From the NCBI GenBank assembly GCA_946612575.1, contig CAMOEU010000044.1, forward strand, positions 1 to 6,567: a DNA stretch of 6,567 bases. Direction: 5' to 3'. Under the pieces are notes generated by a model, which saw only the letters and a program-made list of their open reading frames with translations, did not search any database and was not told the DNA's origin. Position 1 is the stretch's first letter; every line of letters starts with the position of its first letter. The DNA is from an uncultured Clostridia bacterium. GTDB lineage: Bacteria; Bacillota; Clostridia; Christensenellales; UBA1242. Made by a program: the position numbers and the translations under genes. Below are positions 4,601-6,567 of the stretch, one piece after another.

Positions 4601-6567
4601 TTGACATACAAATATTTTGCAACGAGTGGTGCGGCAAGTGACCTTAATGTTAACACATCAGAAGTTGGACAAACTGTCAATGTAAACATAAATACAAGCA
4701 TTGGCGGAACAGGATTTTTGTATCTTCTTCCTTCTGATATGATTAAGAATGTTGAGGGGACAGATTCTTTGCTTTTGTATAAATACTCAGAAGTAGATGG
4801 AAAAATTGTTGAAACTCCATATTATGATATCAAACTTAATGACCTTAGCAATTTCTATAAAAAGATTGTTGAGGGAGTTGATGATGAAGGAAATGAAATT
4901 GCTGAATTTGACAACTACTTCTATAACAATGATGGCGAAAAGATTTTCTATAAAGATATTATTTTGAAAATTGAAGTTATTATTGCTGACGGAAGAAGTC
5001 AAGAAACAAGAATCAGACTTTACAATCAAGGTGATTTTGAAAATATGGATTCTTCACTTTTCTATGAAGTGATGAATGATATTTCATTCTATGGTTGGCA
5101 ATCAAAAACAGAGTTTAAGGGATCTATTGATGGAAATGGTCACACATTCAAGTTTGTTAAGTGGGATGAAAGTGACTCTGAAAACAGAAAGAATCAAACA
5201 TTTGTCAATGTCCTTTCAAAAACTCAAGCAGAAGGCTCCGGAACTCTTCTAAACATAAACTTTACAGGATTTGTTTATTCTCAAAGCAACACATATGCAG
5301 GATTTATTGCAAATCAAGTTGCTCCAGGTGCTCAAATCATAAATTGTACAATTGATGTTTATAGCGAAGCTAACAACTATATGCCAAGTGAACTTAGATC
5401 AATTTCAAGCAACTATACTGGTGGGGTTGTTGGACAAAATAATGGAACTCTTTCAAATGTCAAAGTTTATGGCTTGTCTATGAAGGGTCTTTCTGGCGAT
5501 TTGATTTCCGCAAAAATCGGTGGAATTGTTGGTTGCAATGCTGGACTTATTGAAAATTGTGGATACGAACTTTACAATTTTGGTGACGAAATAAAAACTA
5601 CTATTGCAAACACAAATGGCGATTTTGGTGGATTGATTGGTTATGCTGACAGCTCAAGTAGAGCGATTAAGTCTTATGTTTATGACTTTGGTGGAAATTA
5701 TAATGCAGAAAAAACAATTGGTTTTGCATACACTGTAAATATTGCATCAAAGGTTGTTTCTTTTGAAGAATGCTTTGCTTATCTTGGAAATGTAAACACG
5801 GTGTTTGACAACAGCAATTCAGTTTTGATGAAAAACTCTTATATCACATTCAAACAAGATGATGAATATGTGACAAAATATTATGACCAAAACGGAAATG
5901 AAATTTCTTCATTTGACGGTGTGACAGTTGATGAAACCGTTTGGTTTGTTGAAGGTGCGACTGGTTTTGATGAGAATGTTAATTTTGCTCATTCATATCT
6001 AAGAAATGTTTTGCCAAGTGCAACAGTTGACCTTGAAGAACTTAATGTGGCTGATGTTGAAGGAAAATGCTCTAATGCTAATGGTGATGGAGATGTTAAG
6101 AAAGGTGTTCTTTATATCTACAATCCTGTTCAAACAATCACAAATATTGCAGAAAAGAGTGAGCTTGATTCTTATAACACAATTTCTGTTGCTACCCTCT
6201 TTGGAGTGACAGAATATCAAGCAAGAAGTTTGCTTTTGACTTCAACAAGCACAAATGTTATGATTTCTGCAAATCAAATCAAGGTGGTAAACTCTACATT
6301 TGCCGAATTTGAAGTCGTTGCTCATTTAAAGACAAACTTCTCTCAAACAGTTTCATTTAAGTTTGTTGTTTTGAATGCTATTCCAAAAATTACAACAACA
6401 TTAAATGGTTTGACAATAAAAGAGAATCAAACATTGATGCTTCAAAATGGAAAGACAAAAAATATTGTTTACAATTTTGATAGCAAAGTGGCTTTGAATG
6501 GAAATCTCTATGCTTTGCAGAAAGATTCATACAATATTGAATATTCTTTGGCGGATGAATACAAACG
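1652..6567 (+). CDS. Giant GLUG-repeat surface lipoprotein (3' partial)
   Basis: A single stop-free frame of 1,638 complete codons runs off the right edge. The N-terminus (MKKFAFGILS, hydrophobic core to about residue 20) ends in the lipobox LSAC with C23 as the lipidation site, so the mature protein should be anchored to the outer face of the membrane. Residues from about 25 to 1110 are beta-rich, high in K, D, E, N and S, and resemble diverged Ig-like (Big-type) modules: a repeated boundary motif of the form I-E-T/S-x-Y occurs at 371-375, 631-635 and 791-795, with looser counterparts near 127, 934 and 1575. Residues 1155-1330 carry a DGNG introductory motif and GLUG-type repeats. FDENVNFAHSYL (1439-1450) resembles the 'NxGYPYL' closing motif often seen after GLUG repeats. 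Further beta-rich sequence follows. The start is set by GGAGGAG and the signal peptide. Only seven cysteines are present, C23 included. No enzyme motif, sortase signal or binding domain of known specificity is seen; an adhesin, envelope-spanning or polymer-binding role is inference. This gene lies where mbl/mreB might follow spoIIID. Confidence 0.93.
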   Translation, partial: MKKFAFGILSVFMILGGVLLSACSNEVSLSVSSQEVVIYTNDDQKENFKQKEIEVTLENSTAGIGVEVSSGAKCIDIEKTNTTTPKANGKYAFKILTKDDDTSGKAEVKVYAIEDKSKERVINVSVMTVLEGLVSVNDDSVDARSNMFVVKGQEKTLDAENYFDFNPISANVKDIDWTFEDSNSKELKIDGNVVATITENKLNVLTNFTLNKISLVASFKDNSKVSNTVTFDVLNDSTIKNFTLDGEGIIENNVVRISGQNVKLKRNNSAEAVAQGSIEINTTYDIDFSVDAYQILADGTKYYLSEEDVANNFNFDIVEEKTLATSHTYKFNLDAYDYFNNGLYGKYYLVFNVNYKDYNYSITTKDITLSIETSYAATRVDLYDGENRSIDSSVALNVFSSYNAGQGFEVKAVVQPENRKIDNNMFRFVVDTNQAALASESLDPTNPISDVFKIFYKGKLLTFKKEGSLYVSSELVSGDEAYITAVDTYKNVEVDVQSLSNTDVYSRLVLNLFKISDDESLSITNADDSEIEKNVYISSSLASSKVMNFEYKIKGISSESGLSLNTVASDKFEFSNYEVVSASDENDEKYIIVRFSVKLLTSKFEEKAKFTFVHLTGKTSETVTIQAFVPIETAYIQNMDTASADVFHQESATMGYELTEDGVVASAFANNSLSKLVLEASTTIKLKTETSNATLAEDKIKFKYLSYEKVQEVVESYGLGIDVEEIFDNADFDIISMAYNYFESASEFSTFAITSDKLIVNDATFKGVVAVEVYGYNEDHEQTVFVRFFTIESVYSVRYLSPNVRTKLLYTTETLSQKDMNLSYVDVVLSLRPDSKVPSYSNDLRRLSFASAGLELEKVSDTYYKNQYYTITDVGFVENGRKITFRVTANSTNLLTVFNDVISVTYKDINHIKDDVISTEIAGKERKAEISIEIRNVKRIENVEWMNKPLDGKIYLNLTAATNSEKEFTISTSVLPADANDIKLTYKYFATSGAASDLNVNTSEVGQTVNVNINTSIGGTGFLYLLPSDMIKNVEGTDSLLLYKYSEVDGKIVETPYYDIKLNDLSNFYKKIVEGVDDEGNEIAEFDNYFYNNDGEKIFYKDIILKIEVIIADGRSQETRIRLYNQGDFENMDSSLFYEVMNDISFYGWQSKTEFKGSIDGNGHTFKFVKWDESDSENRKNQTFVNVLSKTQAEGSGTLLNINFTGFVYSQSNTYAGFIANQVAPGAQIINCTIDVYSEANNYMPSELRSISSNYTGGVVGQNNGTLSNVKVYGLSMKGLSGDLISAKIGGIVGCNAGLIENCGYELYNFGDEIKTTIANTNGDFGGLIGYADSSSRAIKSYVYDFGGNYNAEKTIGFAYTVNIASKVVSFEECFAYLGNVNTVFDNSNSVLMKNSYITFKQDDEYVTKYYDQNGNEISSFDGVTVDETVWFVEGATGFDENVNFAHSYLRNVLPSATVDLEELNVADVEGKCSNANGDGDVKKGVLYIYNPVQTITNIAEKSELDSYNTISVATLFGVTEYQARSLLLTSTSTNVMISANQIKVVNSTFAEFEVVAHLKTNFSQTVSFKFVVLNAIPKITTTLNGLTIKENQTLMLQNGKTKNIVYNFDSKVALNGNLYALQKDSYNIEYSLADEYK
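5114..5641 (+). repeat. GLUG-type protein repeat block within the lipoprotein
   Basis: Encoded residues 1155-1330. The block opens with FKGSIDGNGHTF (1155-1166), the 'F.G.iDGnGh.i' motif that commonly precedes GLUG repeats. Glycine-rich turns of the form G-G/F-x-[VI]-[GA]-x-N followed by an N-C/N-V step recur at 1217 (GFIANQ, then INC), 1257 (GGVVGQNNG, then SNV), 1290 (GGIVGCNAG, then ENC) and 1326 (GGLIGYAD). Spacing is about 40, 33 and 36 residues, as expected for successive coils of a beta-solenoid. GLUG repeats are known from bacterial surface and IgA-protease-type proteins; the repeats here are diverged at the DNA level. Confidence 0.75.

Noticed and set aside
3008..4957. 16-base direct repeat AAGATTTTCTATAAAG near 3008 and 4942
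   Set aside because: Both copies encode KIFYK in the lipoprotein frame, but the flanking protein sequence does not align, so it looks like coincidence rather than a duplicated unit.
1..6567. CRISPR arrays, tRNA or rRNA genes, insertion sequences, attachment sites, riboswitches
   Set aside because: No regularly spaced DNA repeats, cloverleaf-like sequence, transposase motif, terminal inverted repeats or recognisable aptamer found by reading both strands.

Overview
The window is A+T-rich DNA from an endospore-forming member of the Bacillota (Firmicutes), probably an uncultured or little-studied Clostridia-type lineage. Three things support this: a SpoIIID-like mother-cell regulator, a SpoIIQ-like M23 protein with an intact zinc site (as in clostridial SpoIIQ rather than the degenerate Bacillus subtilis form), and strong GGAGG ribosome binding sites with almost exclusive AGA for arginine. 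The lineage is an inference; the sporulation capacity rests on two recognisable sporulation genes.

Layout, all genes on the + strand. 1-60: tail of an upstream transcription unit ending in a clear intrinsic terminator. 169-756: spoIIQ-like gene with a candidate SigF promoter. 820-1044: acyl carrier protein gene with its own extended -10 SigA-type promoter and a terminator that overlaps its stop codon. 1124-1381: spoIIID with a candidate SigE promoter and a terminator. 1382-1651: A+T-rich spacer with a second weak hairpin, a short operator-like palindrome and a good SigA-type promoter. 1652 to the window end: one uninterrupted reading frame of more than 1,638 codons encoding a giant secreted lipoprotein, still open at the 3' edge.

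How the parts may work together: spoIIQ followed by spoIIID matches a conserved neighbourhood (spoIID-spoIIQ-spoIIID-mbl in B. subtilis). Here an ACP gene lies between the two, and the position where mbl/mreB would be expected holds the giant lipoprotein. The promoter-like sequences fit the compartment logic of sporulation (SigF in the forespore for spoIIQ, SigE in the mother cell for spoIIID), while the ACP and lipoprotein genes look vegetative. No terminator separates spoIIQ from the ACP gene, so forespore read-through into the ACP gene is plausible.

The lipoprotein is the least explained part. It has an LSAC lipobox, a long region of diverged beta-rich (Ig-like) modules, a block of GLUG-type repeats with the introductory DGNG motif, and then further beta-rich sequence. 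It resembles large Gram-positive surface or adhesin-like proteins, but no specific function can be read from the sequence.
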